64,000 bases of DNA, taken from NCBI GenBank assembly GCA_024291935.2, contig CM044315.1, positions 75,312,385-75,376,384 on the forward strand, read 5' to 3'. Source of the DNA: Okapia johnstoni. Taxonomy: Eukaryota; Chordata; Mammalia; Artiodactyla; Giraffidae. The notes beneath the pieces are model-generated. The model saw nothing but the letters and a program-made list of their open reading frames with translations, was not told the DNA's origin and ran no database searches. Each line of letters starts with the position of its first letter. The stretch's first letter is position 1. Positions 21,721-32,375 of this stretch are shown one piece after another. Position numbers and translations under genes: made by a program.

Positions 21721-21834
21721 AATTTTGGGCTAGATATGGAACTTGACTCCTAAACTTTTATTTCTAGGGAAGTATACAAATTACCAAAAGAAGGTTAGAA
21801 GAATAATATTTACTTTTATTATATGATAAAATGC

Positions 21835-22390
21835 AAATTGTCACGAAGACCAGATAAATACATTACAAGACAGAAAAACTACAAACCAGCATCAATCATA
21901 AGCATAGATATAAAACTCCTCAACAAAATCTTAGCAAATTGAATCCTACAATGTGTAAAAAAGTTATATACCAAGACCAAGTGGGATTTATTACAGGTGT
22001 GCGAAGCTGGTTCAGTATTTGAAAATTAACATAATCTGCCGCATTAATAAAATGAGAAAAACATTTGAGTAAATTCAACACCCATTTCTGATTTTAAGAC
22101 AAATAAACAAACCTTTCAGCAACTTAGATTAGAAGGGAATTCCCTCAACTTGGTGAAGAACAGATACAAAAAAAACCCCTATAGCTTGCACTGTTCTTAA
22201 TGGTGAGAAACTGAATGCTTTCCTCCTGAGATCAGGAAGAGACAAGTGTTGGCCTCTCACCATTCCTGTTCAACATTGTATGTATCAGATGTCCTAGCTA
22301 GTGTGAAATGACCCCCAAAAAAGGAAGTAAAAAGATAAATAGTTTAGAAAGGAAGAAAAAGCAAGTTGTCTACTAAAATAAATAAAATAT
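21835..22390 (+). mobile_element. Ancient L1 ORF2 fragment (RT region)
   Basis: Sense-strand L1 ORF2 blocks in order: 'gaaaaactacaaaccagcatcaatcata', 'ctcctcaacaaaatcttagcaaa', 'gaccaagtgggatttattacag', 'aattcaacacccatttctga', 'aatggtgagaaactgaatgctttcc' and 'cctctcaccattcctgttcaacattgta'. It is full of stops and indels, with no frame. Confidence 0.85.
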
Positions 22391-23712
22391 ATTTTTACCA
22401 TGGAAGTAGTATCAATTATACCTGACTTCAAATATTCCCTTACTGTTTACAGTACGTTTTCACTGACACAGTCTTACTTGAGACCTCAAGTTAGGTAGGA
22501 TAGATGTTTCTTTCTCTTCCCTAAGGCAGTTATTTCAGTCATCCAGGTTTTATGGTCTTAAGTTTCTATTGATGCTTTATTCCTAGCTCACTGTCAGGAA
22601 ACTCATGAGTAGTGTAGGACCCCAATGATAGTTTATTTCTTATAATTTTCCAGGAAGTTCTACACTCTCTCTCCTTTTCCCTTTTTAAAAAATACTTTTA
22701 CTCCAGGAAGGAAGAGGGAGGGGGTGAGGCTGGGCATTCCAGTGATCCCAGGCCATTGGGAGGCAGTTCCAGTACCTGCTGCTGTTCAGGGAGTAGGAAG
22801 CAACCCTGATTTAGCATGATCACTGCTGAAGGTCCTTGGAGCCTGGCCAGCCTGCATCCTTCCTGGGGTTCTTATTTTGCAATCTGTTTGCAAATAGAAG
22901 GAGTACTGCCAATTTGACTGGGGCATAGAATCCAGCAGAGATGATGATGGTAATAATTCTGCAGTGGCTGGGCACTGATGCCATCAGGGAACTGGAGGGG
23001 AGTGTGGGTCTGTTGCTTTGAATAACAATTTGTGGCCCTATGGCCTTAGAGTGATAAGTGGGACTTTGAGCACATTCTCCTCCTGGGCCAGCATCTGTTC
23101 CTTGGATTAAAGAAAAGACTACCTGTTCTCGTCCAGAAATAAATACTCATTTGTTTGTTCTGAGCAAACTAGTGCCTGGCACAGGTCAACCTCTTCTGAC
23201 AGGGCAAAGGAAATGTGGAGATGAATGGGCCTTGGAAAAGAAGCATGAATTTTGCCAGGTCTCTGCATTACTGCTGGGAAAGGGCTGGCTCCAGCTACCA
23301 GGTTAGGCTGGCAAATTCAAAGGCAGACGGTTCTGCCTACACAGCAGCCTCCTGGCCGGAAGTTGGGGGTGGATCCAGATGGGGATCATATGCCTATGCC
23401 ATGTGTGTTTGCACTGGAGGGGAAGAATCTCATGGCTGACAACTTTCTTAGGGCTCTGTGCAGAACTCACAGCACAGGAGGGTGAGGAAGCTGCTGGGCA
23501 ACTCTTTGCTCTGAATTTTAGAAACCATAACAGATACAAGGCATGGGTACTTCAACAGAACCTGGCACTGTCACCTGATTGGATGCCAGACTAGGCAGCT
23601 CCAAAATGTTATTTTTTCTTGTCCCTGGACATCCTGTAGGGAAACTGTCCAATCCCACTGTCACATGCTTTTCCAGTTCCAATCATTCCATTATATTCCA
23701 GGATTCAGACTC
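22391..23712. other. 1.3 kb repeat-poor, relatively GC-rich stretch
   Basis: I recognise no transposon here, unlike almost everywhere else in the window. Overlapping short frames exist (74 aa and 77 aa on plus at 23215-23485; 78 aa on minus at 23303-23539) but none shows a domain, and they overlap each other on both strands. It includes 'ttgcaatctgtttgcaaatag' near 22879. It could be single-copy regulatory sequence or an unrecognised old repeat. Confidence 0.45.
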
Positions 23713-23925
23713 AATGGGCTTCCCTGGTGGCTCAATTAGTAAAGAATCCATCTGCAATGCAGGAGATCCACGTTCCATCCTTGGGTCAGGAAGATCTCTT
23801 GGAGAAGGAAATGGCAACCCACTCCAGTATGCTTGCCTGGGAAATTCCATGAACAGAGGACCTGGCGGGCTACAGTCCATGGGGTCACAAGAGTCAGATG
23901 TGACTTAGAGACTAAACCACTACCA
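23713..23925 (+). mobile_element. Bov-tA SINE
   Basis: Complete head (gggcttccctggtggctcaattag) and body to gtcagatgtgacttagagac. Approximate flanking repeats agactcaat / agactaaac may be the TSD. Confidence 0.9.
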
Positions 23926-23954
23926 AATGATGAAAAGAAAGTGCTATGAGAAAT

Positions 23955-24050
23955 AGGAATTGTTATTTACATTTTACAGATTAAGAAACTGAGATTAGTC
24001 ACATAGCAAGTAGGTGACAGAATCAGGATTCTCCATTCTACAGCCACTGT
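23955..24050 (-). mobile_element. MIR SINE fragment
   Basis: The block 'ttatttacattttacagattaagaaactgagattagtcacatagcaagtaggtgacagaatcaggatt' is a clear reverse-complement MIR core. Confidence 0.8.
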
Positions 24051-24059
24051 TATCCTGTG

Positions 24060-24640
24060 CCTACTTTTTCAGCTTAATCTCTTTCACCTTTCCCAGTATA
24101 CTCTGCAGTCTAGCCATACTAAAATGCTCTTAATTTCCTGATAACTTTTTCTTTAACCTGTGCCCTTTGTCCAGACTTACCTATTTGTCTGAAATTTCTG
24201 CCCCTTCCCTGCCCCCTCACCACCGACAACTTCCTGCCCCAATAGCATAGCTGTAACTAACTTTGGGGAGTTTGTAGCTGGCATATAAAACTGAAAGTGA
24301 AAGTTGCTCAGTTGTGTCCAACTCTCTGGGACCCCATGGAATTCTCCAGGCCAGAGTACTAGAGTGGGTAGCCTTTCCCTTCTCCAGGGGATCTTCCCAA
24401 CCCAGTGGTCGAACCCAGTTCTCCCGCATTGCAGGCAGATTCTTTACCAGCTGAGCTGTAGAGGAAGCCCAAGAATACTGGAGTGGGTAGCCTATCTCTT
24501 CTCCAGCATATCTTCCTGACCCAGGAATCAAACCAGGGTCTCCTGCATTGCAGGCAGATTCTTTACCAAATGAGCTATTAGGGAAGCCCCAGCTGGCATA
24601 TAGTATGAACTCAATAAATGTTTTAAAACTGAGTGAATGA
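24060..24640 (+). mobile_element. L2-like 3' fragment split by a SINE (tentative)
   Basis: Sequence before the SINE (ctttgtccagacttacctatttgtctg...ctgccccttccctgcc) and after it (gtatgaactcaataaatgttttaaaactgagtgaatgaa) resembles an L2 or MIR 3' end split at 24287. Confidence 0.5.
24288..24590 (-). mobile_element. Dimeric Bov-tA SINE
   Basis: Two tRNA-type heads are present in the same orientation (gagctgtagaggaagccc near 24453-24470 and gagctattagggaagcccc near 24572-24590), with a Bov-A body at the left. A perfect 12-bp TSD, agctggcatata, lies at 24276-24287 and 24591-24602. Confidence 0.93.
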
Positions 24641-25429
24641 AGCAGTCTTCTCTTGCCCAGATATGAGGCAATGGAACAGAAATTAGGAATCAGACAAAAA
24701 TGAGAAAAGCTGGAGGGTGGGAATGAGAGTCTGGATAAATTGAGTTAAAAAGATAAACTGCCATAGATTTTAATGGAATACCTTTGACCTTGTACATAGG
24801 TAGGAAAGGAAACATCAGAAATGCTGATCAGTCTGAATACAAAGGTAAGATGTTGGGTTTTTTGACTCCTAAGTCCAGACCTAAGGTGGAGTCTAATGTA
24901 CTACTTGGTCGAAAGATCCTATCATCTTCAGCAAAATTAACAACATGTTTTTCTTGAGTCTTTACTGCATTTGTGACATTGACTGAGGTTGCTGCTGACA
25001 GTGTTGATACACAAGAGACTATACCTTAACTTAGTTCATCTCCCAAGGACGGACTTCTTTATTTTTTTGGTAGCTGGGTGCCTATTTTCCACTTTGATAA
25101 GCCAAGGGAACTCAATTCAATTTTGTTGAAGGTTTTATCCTCCTATCTGCCCACTACAGGCAACTCACAGGCCTTGACCCTTTCATGGGAAAGTTGTAAT
25201 GTAAGAATATTTTAAAACTTCAGTGTCATAGACTGTCAGAACTACTAGAGGCCTTAGAAATCATTTAGACATACTCCAATCAATGGGAATGATGTTACAC
25301 AGAAAAGTAGTGGTTCAATAAATGAAGTCTCCTGACTCTTTGGGACTTTCTTGCAGATCCCACAACCACAGTCACCAGGTTTGATGGAGAGACAGATGGA
25401 GAGGACCTGCTTTACTGCACAGAGTGACA
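24641..25429. other. Unassigned stretch
   Basis: No gene, RNA or nameable repeat. A 68-aa minus-strand frame (25254-25460) has no domain. Confidence 0.4.
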
Positions 25430-25630
25430 TAAATATGACTGGCTTTAGAGTCAGACTCAAATTTGAATCCTGGATGCATCTCCGTAGGCTCTGTGACCTC
25501 AGAAATGTGACTTGACATCTCTCTATTTTCTCAACTGTGTAATAGATATGCTGATGTTTACATAGTTGTTAGGAATGATGCTGATGAGCATAGAATGCCT
25601 AACACTTAGTAGGCATTAACTACTGTGTAT
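25430..25630 (+). mobile_element. MIR SINE
   Basis: Near-complete MIR: 'ggctttagagtcagactcaaatttgaatcctgg', 'gctctgtgacctcagaaatgtgacttgacatctctctattttctcaactgtgtaatagat', 'cctaacacttagtaggcatta'. Confidence 0.82.
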
Positions 25631-25950
25631 TGCAGTAGGTGGGTTGTTTTGATTTTTTTCAGGCACTGTGGCAAATATGGGATAACTGAAACATATTTGA
25701 GGGTTTTGGTTGACAAACTGTTTATCTCAAGAATGCTTAAGTACTTTGATTCCTTTCAGCAACTTGGAGTTGTAATTCTTCATACAAAGATATGTTGTCA
25801 GAAAAATTAATTGTTGGATGATGTTTGGACTTTGTTTACATTGCTTCATTGAGTCAGTGCTAGGAATCCAAGTTGCTGTGGAGGTTTGAGTGTTTTACAG
25901 AGTTTCAGAAAACTATAGATGTCTTGTTATGAGACAACCATTGAATCAAG
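25631..25950. other. No recognised feature
   Basis: AT-rich, no nameable repeat. A 61-aa frame has no domain. Confidence 0.4.
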
Positions 25951-26195
25951 AGAACTTCCCTGGTAGCTCAGCTGGTGAAGAATGAACCTGCAATGCAGGA
26001 GACCCTGGTTCAATTCCTGAGTTGGGAAGATCTGCTGGAGAAGGGATAGGCTACTCACTCCAGATTCTTGGGCTTCCCTGGTGGCTCAACTGGTAAAGAA
26101 TCTGCCTGCAATGCGGGAGACCTGGGTTAGATCCCTAGGTTGGGAAGATCCCCTGGAGAAGGGAACTGGCTACCCACTACAGTACTCTGGCTTTA
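25951..26195 (+). mobile_element. Dimeric Bov-tA SINE
   Basis: Two successive tRNA-type heads (aacttccctggtagctcagctgg at 25954 and gggcttccctggtggctcaactgg near 26070), each followed by a truncated body. No convincing TSD was found. Confidence 0.88.
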
Positions 26196-26596
26196 AGAAG
26201 TAAAGGGCTAAAGCCCACCAGCTCCAGAGACAAAGTGCCACACTTGGACATTTTCCATTGGAAAGTCATAGAAGCTAGTCACAGGAAATCTAACAATACT
26301 ATTTCCTGAAATAATAGTAGTAGTACTGGACTAGGAATTAGGAAGCTGGGCTCTAGACTCATCTTTTTCACTAATCTGACTCTGGTCATAGGCAGATATC
26401 CTTACTGCTTAGTTTGATTCTAGGATGCTCTCCTATACAATACTATTTCACATCTCTATTCCTGTGTTCATAAAATATTTGAGATCAGCCTCAATTCCCA
26501 CTTTTTACCTGGAAATCTTATCTGTCCTTTAATTCTTAGGCCAGAAAGAGTCTTCTTGAGATATATATCTTTGATCTACCAGGCTGAAGTTGTTCC
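26196..26596. other. Unassigned, possible MIR remnant
   Basis: Around 26310-26400 'tactggactaggaattaggaagctgggctctagactc' resembles a MIR-type head. The rest is not recognised. Confidence 0.4.
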
Positions 26597-26604
26597 TTTC
26601 TCCT

Positions 26605-27769
26605 CAGTTCAGTTGCTCAGTCGTGTCTGACTCTTTCAGACCCCATGGACTGCAGTACGCCAGGCTTCCCTGTCCATCACCAACTCCCAGATCCTATTCA
26701 AACTCATGTCCATCGCATCAGTGATGCCATCCAACCATCTCATCCTCTGTCATCCCCTTCTCCTCCGCCTTCAATCTTTCCCAGCATCGAGGTCTTTTCC
26801 AATGAGTCAGTTCTTCACATCAGGTGGCCAAAGTATTGGAGTTTCAGCTTCAGCATCAGTCCTTCCAATGAATATTCAGGACTGATTTCCTTTAGGATGG
26901 ACTGGTTGGATCTTGTTGCAGTCCAAGGGACTCTCAAGAGTCGTCTCCAACACCACAGTTCAAAAGCATCAATTCTTCAGCACTCAGCTTTCTTTATAGT
27001 CCAACTCTCACATCTATACATGACTACTGGAAAAACCATAGCTTTGACTAGATGGACCTTTGTTGACAAAGTAATGTCTCTGCTTTTTAATATGCTATCT
27101 AGGTTGGTCATAACTTTCCTTCCAAGGAGTAAGCATCTTTTAATTTCATGGCTGCAGTCACCATCTGCAGTGATTTTGGAGCCCAAAAAAATAAAGTCTG
27201 ACACTGTTTCCACTGTTTCCCCATCTATTTCCCATGAAGTGATGGGACCAGGAGCCATGATCTTAGTTTTCTGAATGTTGAGCTTTAAGCCAGCTTTTTC
27301 ACTCTCCTCTTTCACTTTCATCAAGAGGCTCTTTAGTTCTTCTTCACTTTCTGCCATAAGGGTAGTGTCATCTGCATATCTGAGGTTATTGATATTTCTT
27401 CCAGCAATCTTGATTCCAGCTTGTGCTTCATCCAGCCCGGCATTTCATATGATGTACTCTGCATAGAAGTTAAATAAGCATGGTGACAATATACAGCCTT
27501 GGCGTACTCCTTTTCCTATTTGGAACCAGTCTGTCCATGTCCAGTTCTAACTGTTGCTTCTTCACCTGCATACAGATTTCCTAGGAGGCAGGTCAGGTGG
27601 TCTGGTATTCCCATCCCTCTAAGAATTTTCCACATTTTGTTGTGATCCACACAGTCAAAGGCTTTGGCATAGTCAGTAAAGCAGAAGTAGGTGTTTTTCT
27701 GGAACTCTTTTGCTTTTTTGGTGATCCAGTGGATGTTGGCAATTTGATCTCTGGTTCCTCTGACTTTTC
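26605..27769 (-). mobile_element. BovB LINE copy 4, 5'-truncated
   Basis: Minus-strand BovB of about 1.17 kb, from the 3' tail (cagttcagttgctcagtcgtg) to the RT region. A 7-bp TSD, ttctcct, lies at 26598-26604 and 27770-27776. A sense frame of 126 aa (26977-27357) covers the RT C-terminal region. The antisense strand carries a 209-aa open frame (26645-27274), which is not a gene call. Confidence 0.92.
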
Positions 27770-27789
27770 TTCTCCTATGATCCTACAAA

Positions 27790-27975
27790 CTCCATCTTGT
27801 CACTCTGCTAGGTCACACTGCACTATAGACAACTGTTTACGTTTGCCTCTTCCCTAATCTACTGTAAGACCATTGAGAGTTGGGATACATCTTCATTTTT
27901 GTTTTATTCTCAATGCTTATACTCTATTATGTAGAAGGTAGACCTCTAGAAGGAACTGAATGAGGGATAGGATTT
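27790..27975 (+). mobile_element. L2 LINE 3' end
   Basis: The order 'cctaatctactgtaagaccattgagagttgggatacatcttc', 'tattctcaatgcttatactc', 'gtagaaggtagac' is close to the L2 3' terminus (actagaatgtaagctcc...ggcagggac). Confidence 0.6.
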
Positions 27976-28084
27976 TGGTAGGTAAGGAAGCAATCGAGGG
28001 AGACTTAAGTGGTAAGAACAAAGACATGGATGCTGGAATGAGTGAGCATAATACATTCCATTATTTATTAATAGATTCACTTAT

Positions 28085-28530
28085 GCACTCTTTGATTTAT
28101 TCTCTGTTTAGCACAAACTTACACTAGGAGCCTACTGATATCAGGATACAAAGAATAAAAATAAGTTTCATCTTTAAGAATTTTCTGTTTGGGGATAGGA
28201 GGGATCCAGATAAGTAAATAAATATTTAGCAATATTGAATGATGATTGCTGTGAAAGGACTTCCAGGTTGCAGAGAGAGCAATAGAGGAGGCACCTATGT
28301 GGGCTTGTGGGTTAAATAAAGTTTCTTGGTGGAAATGACACCTCAGCTGAGTTTCAGAACATGTGTAGGAGTGAACCAGGCTGACGGGAGAAGAAGCATT
28401 CTAGAGCTATGTTTGGGGCTGTTGGTGAGCCAGGTCTGGCAGAAATAGTCTGGAGAAGCTTGGAAACATGAGATTGGAGAGATTGATTCAGTGACATGGG
28501 ATTCAAAACCATATTTAGATATGGCAAAGC
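28085..28530 (+). repeat. Ancient dispersed repeat, related to 20855-21390
   Basis: The order 'ggagcctactgatatcaggatacaaagaataa', 'gataagtaaataaatatttagcaatattgaatgatgattgctgtgaaagga', 'gacacctcagctgagtttcagaac', 'agaagcattctagagc' parallels the unit at 20855-21390. Family not named with certainty. Confidence 0.45.
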
Positions 28531-28924
28531 ACAGTTAAACTGAAAATTGGGGAGCTGTCATAGGTGTGCCACAGTTGGCTGCTAGAATCAGTTACGTCTT
28601 GAGTAAGACTTAACTGATGTTGAACTGGTCTGATACGTAGTAGCCCCTCATTTTGCTCCAAGAAAAAAAAATAGAGGAAATATTTTCCTTCAGGAGTATT
28701 GATTTTACAAAGAAAATTATCTGTTTGTGTCCCATGATATGTTCCAAAAGCGTATACTTAGAATGCAAGTCTAGCGTGTAGTGTTTTGTTTTGTTTTGTT
28801 TTGATTTTTTTGCCAGAGCGATACACATGGATGTTTCAAGTGGCCAAGAGTTTGGGCCATTGGGACAAAATCCAAACTGAAGATAAATGCTTCAAAAATC
28901 ATCTGGGAAAATGAATAATAATGA

Positions 28925-29175
28925 TAATAATTAGTAGGTTTTGGATGTACTCTATTCTCCTTGTAATATTGGGAGGTACATGTTATTAACACCAATATAT
29001 TACATTAGCCAAAATGGTCATTTGGGTTTTTCCATAACAATGTATGGAAAAATCTGAATGAACTTTTTGGCCAAATTGATACCCAAGGAAACAAAATATG
29101 GAGACTTTAAATTATTTTTCCAAAATCATGCAACCAATAAGTGATATATCCAGGACTATTATACAGTTTTTCACA
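28925..29175 (-). mobile_element. MIR SINE split by a mariner MITE
   Basis: The left part (tactctattctccttgtaatattgggaggtacatgttatt) and the right part (aggaaacaaaatatggagactttaaattatttttccaaaatcatgcaaccaataagtgatat) join into a reverse-complement MIR. The break is filled by 29000-29079. Confidence 0.65.
29000..29079. mobile_element. Palindromic mariner-type MITE, 80 bp
   Basis: The two arms are inverted repeats (ggtttttccata / tatggaaaaat; ttagccaaaatggtcat / gaactttttggccaaa). It is flanked by TA dinucleotides at 28998-28999 and 29080-29081, the mariner target duplication. The arm sequence matches the ruminant 'ttggccaaaaagttcgtt' mariner element. It is non-autonomous and, if transcribed, would fold into a hairpin. 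Confidence 0.85.
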
Positions 29176-29179
29176 CTCT

Positions 29180-29694
29180 CAATTCTGTTTTTTTTCTACT
29201 TTGTCATAAATTCTGTCTCTAAATTTCAGGAACTCTGCTGTTGGCATTTCTATTTTTTTGTAACTGTAGAGGGTAAAACATTCAGTTACATAATTTGACA
29301 TTTAGATTTAGCTTTCCTCCAGAACTGAAATATCATATATTTGTCTACCAAGTTGGCTTTTTAATATTTCATCTTTAATTTTTGTTGGCCCTGCTATAAA
29401 AATATGCTATTGTCCTAATTAAAGCACTGGTTTACCTCTCACTACATAAAATTTCAAGAAAACTGCCACCATTCAGAATAATTTGTGGTCTTTCAAATAT
29501 TTTTCTCACTTAAGCTGTTATAACTATTTTTATATGTATTCCATATTATCTAAAGCTTTTAGTGCTGTTTTTAGTGTTGATCTACCGTAGTTAAGGAGAC
29601 ATAGTAAAGGTTCTAACCAACTTATAAAAGTTGGCAGTAGAAGCATAGGTTTTAAGAACTAGAAGAGATATTAAGTATATATTCAGAATCTCCT
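29180..29694. other. Unassigned AT-rich stretch
   Basis: No gene, RNA or nameable repeat. A 66-aa phenylalanine-rich frame (29098-29298) overlaps its left edge and looks random. Confidence 0.4.
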
Positions 29695-30114
29695 TCAGTT
29701 CAGTTCAGTTCAGTTCAGTCACTCAGTCGAGTCTGACTCTTTGCGACTCCATCAGCTGCAGCACACCAGGCCTCCCTGTCTATCACCAACTCCTGGAGCC
29801 TACCCAAACTCATGTCCATTGAATAGGTGATGCCATCCAACCATCTCATTCTCTGTCATCCCCTTCTCCTCCTGCCCTCACTCTTTCCCAGCATCAGGGT
29901 CTTTTCAAATGGGTCAGCTCGTCGCATCAGGTAGCCAAAGTATTGGAGTTTCAGCTTCAGCATCAGTCCTTCCAATGAACAGCCAGGATTGATCTCCTTT
30001 AGGATGGACTGGTTGGATCTCCTTGCAGTCCAAGGGACTCTCAAGAGTCTTCTCCAACACCATAGTTCAAAAGCATCAATTCTTCGGCGCTCAGCTTTCT
30101 TTATAGTCCAACTC

Positions 30115-30597
30115 TCACATCCATACATGACTACTGGAAAAAACCATAGCCTTGACTAGACGGACCTTTGTGGACAAATTAATGTCTCTGCTTTTTAATA
30201 TGCTCTCTAGGTTGGTCATAACTTTCTTTCTAAGGAGTAAGCGTCTTTTAATTTTATGGCTGCCGTCACTATCTGCAGTGATCTTGGAGCCCAGAAAAAT
30301 AAAGTCAGCCACTGTTTCCAATGTTTCCCCATCTATTTGCCATGAAGTGATGGGGCCAGATGCCATGATCTTTGTTTTCTGAATGTTGAGCTTTAAGCCA
30401 ACTTTTTCACTCTCTTCTTTCACTATCATCAAGAGGCTCTTTAGTTCTTCTTCACTTTCTGCCATAAGGGTGATGTCATCTGCATATCTGAGGTTATTGA
30501 TATTTCTCCAGGCAATCTTGATTCCAGCTTGTGGTTCTTCCAGCCCAGCATTTCTCATGATGTACTCTGCATATAAGTTAAATAAGCATGGTGACAA
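30115..30597 (-). pseudogene. BovB RT motif B/C to C-terminal remnant (copy 5), 160 aa
   Basis: Starts at SPCLFNLYAEY (RT motif B end), carries the intact catalytic YADD box (residues 38-41) and continues through the ESEEELKSLL and GSKITADSDGSHKIKRR region. It lacks RT motif A in frame and has no endonuclease, so it is inactive. Confidence 0.82.
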
Positions 30598-31110
30598 TAT
30601 ACAGCCTTGATGTACTCCTTTTCCTATTTGGAACTAGTCTGTTGTTCCATGTCCAGTTCTAACTATTGCTTCCTGACCTGCATACAGGTTTCTCAAGAGG
30701 CAGGTCAGGTGGTCTGGTATTCCCTTCTCTTTCAGAATTTTCCACAGTTTATTGTGATGCACACAGTCAAAGGCTTTGGCATAGTCAATAAAGCAGAATT
30801 AGATGTTCTTCTGGAACTCTCTTGCTTTTTTCTTGATCCAGCAGATGTTAGCAATTTGATCTCTTGTTCCTCTGCCTTTTCTAAAACCAGTTTGAACATC
30901 TGGAAGTTCGGCTCATGTATTGCTGAAGCCTGGCTTGGAGAATTTTGAGCATTACTTTACTAGCGTGTGAGATGCGTGCAACTGTGCAGTAGTTTGAGCA
31001 TTCTTTGGCATTGCCTTTCTTTTGGATTGGAATGAAAACTGACGTTTTGCAGTCCTGTGACCACTGCTGAGTTTTCCAAATTTGCTGACATATTGAGTGT
31101 AGCACTTTGA

Positions 31111-31140
31111 CAGCATCATCTTTCACAGCATCATCTTTTA
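31111..31140 (+). repeat. 15-bp tandem duplication in BovB copy 5
   Basis: cagcatcatctttca is followed directly by cagcatcatctttta. On the sense strand it yields KDDAVKDDAVK where other copies have one KDDAVK. Confidence 0.9.
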
Positions 31141-31233
31141 GGATTTGAAATAGCTCAACTCGAATTCCATCACCTCCACTAGCTTTGTTCATTGTGATGC
31201 TTACTAAGGCCCACTTAACTTCACATTCCAGGA

Positions 31234-31544
31234 CTGGTAGCCATTGATACATTGAGGTTAAGTCTCCTATCTTACTATTTTCTTTCTATTTATTCCCTTT
31301 GTTCTTTGTTCATTTGATTCTCTCTTCGCTATGACTTTTTAAAGCTAATCAAGTGTATTATGATTTTTGTTACTATTATTATTTTAATGCCTTTACATTC
31401 TTACTACAGTTTTTTCTCAGAAATCTGCTACAAATTATTTCTAAAGTTGAAGATGGAACTAAATGAAAGCATACTAAGCATTCTTTTACTATTTCCTTAA
31501 TCATTTTAGTCTCCATTCAGACACTACATTTATTCCTTTTCTGT
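31234..31544. other. Unassigned AT-rich stretch
   Basis: No gene or nameable repeat; possibly degraded L1. Confidence 0.4.
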
Positions 31545-32110
31545 TTTTTAATTGAGATATAATTGAAGCATAGTGTGTGCATGAGTGCTCAGTTTTATGT
31601 AACCCTTTGTGATTCCAGGGATGATAGCCCACCAGGTTCTGCTATCCATGGAGTCTTCCAGACAAGAATACTGGAGTGGGTTGCCATTTCCTATTCCAAG
31701 TATCTTCCCAACCCAGGGATTGAACCTGCATCTTCTGCGTCTCCTGCATTAGCAGGCAGGTTCTTTACCACTCTGCCTCTTGGGAAGCCCTTTATTGAAA
31801 TGTATCATTATAGTAAGTTTAGTTGTATAATATGATGGTTTGATATATGTATCTATTGAGAAATGATTACCGAAATAAGTTTACTTAATATCTATCACCA
31901 CACACAGTTAAAGTTTTTTTTTTTTTTTCCCCCTTTGGATGAGAAACTTGAAGATCTACTCTCTTAGAGACTTTTGAATATACATTATAGTATTGTTAAC
32001 TATAGTCACCATGCTGTACATTACATTCCCCAGGACTTATTTATCATATAACTGTTAGTTTGTGTCTTTTAACCAAATATTTTTATTAATAATTTTATCC
32101 TTTCTATTAG
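31545..32110 (-). mobile_element. L1 3' UTR fragment split by Bov-tA
   Basis: The plus strand shows the antisense L1 3' UTR: 'tttaattgagatataattgaa', then after the SINE 'tgtatcattatagtaagttta', and 'gttaactatagtcaccatgctgtacattacattccccaggacttatttatcat'. No coding part. Confidence 0.8.
31568..31793 (-). mobile_element. Bov-tA SINE nested in L1 3' UTR
   Basis: Reverse-complement Bov-tA, diverged (gcctcttgggaagccc head at the right). Short flanking repeats attgaa may be the TSD. Confidence 0.85.
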
Positions 32111-32234
32111 CTTCTTACTTCATCATTTTATTATGCTTTTAGTAGTTTCCCTAGAAATTATATTATACCTTGAATAAATACTTTTACCATTTTTTGATAA
32201 TGCAAGGTTTTTATAATATTTTACTTGCATTTCC

Positions 32235-32375
32235 TCTCTGTACATATACATGTATGTGTATATGTGGGTGTGTGTACATATGTTTATGTTTATGTGTGTA
32301 TATGTGTTAATATGCATAAATGTGTGTGTGTATATATATATATGTTATGTATATGCGTGTGCAAGTGTGTATGCA
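32235..32375 (+). repeat. Degenerate (TG/TA)n microsatellite
   Basis: Imperfect TATG/TGTG repeats, including tgtgtgtgtgtatatatata near 32322-32342. Confidence 0.9.

Larger units (their letters stand above)
29695..31233 (-). mobile_element. BovB LINE copy 5, 5'-truncated
   Basis: Minus-strand BovB of about 1.54 kb with a long (TTCAG)n tail (about 29697-29720), ending in the RT region at cacattccagga. No clear TSD was found. A 15-bp tandem duplication (31111-31140) adds five residues to the RT sequence. Confidence 0.92.

Noticed and set aside
23215..23539. Overlapping frames of 71-78 aa on both strands in the repeat-poor stretch
   Set aside because: They overlap on opposite strands with no domain, signal or recognisable homolog; lengths are within chance for a GC-richer segment.
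29697..29720. CRISPR-like short direct repeats (ttcag units)
   Set aside because: These are the tandem tail of BovB, with no spacers, in a mammalian genome.
31234..31270. TSD for BovB copy 5 (aatctcc / aagtctcct)
   Set aside because: The right-hand match is about 25 bp away from the BovB end and imperfect; I do not assert a duplication.
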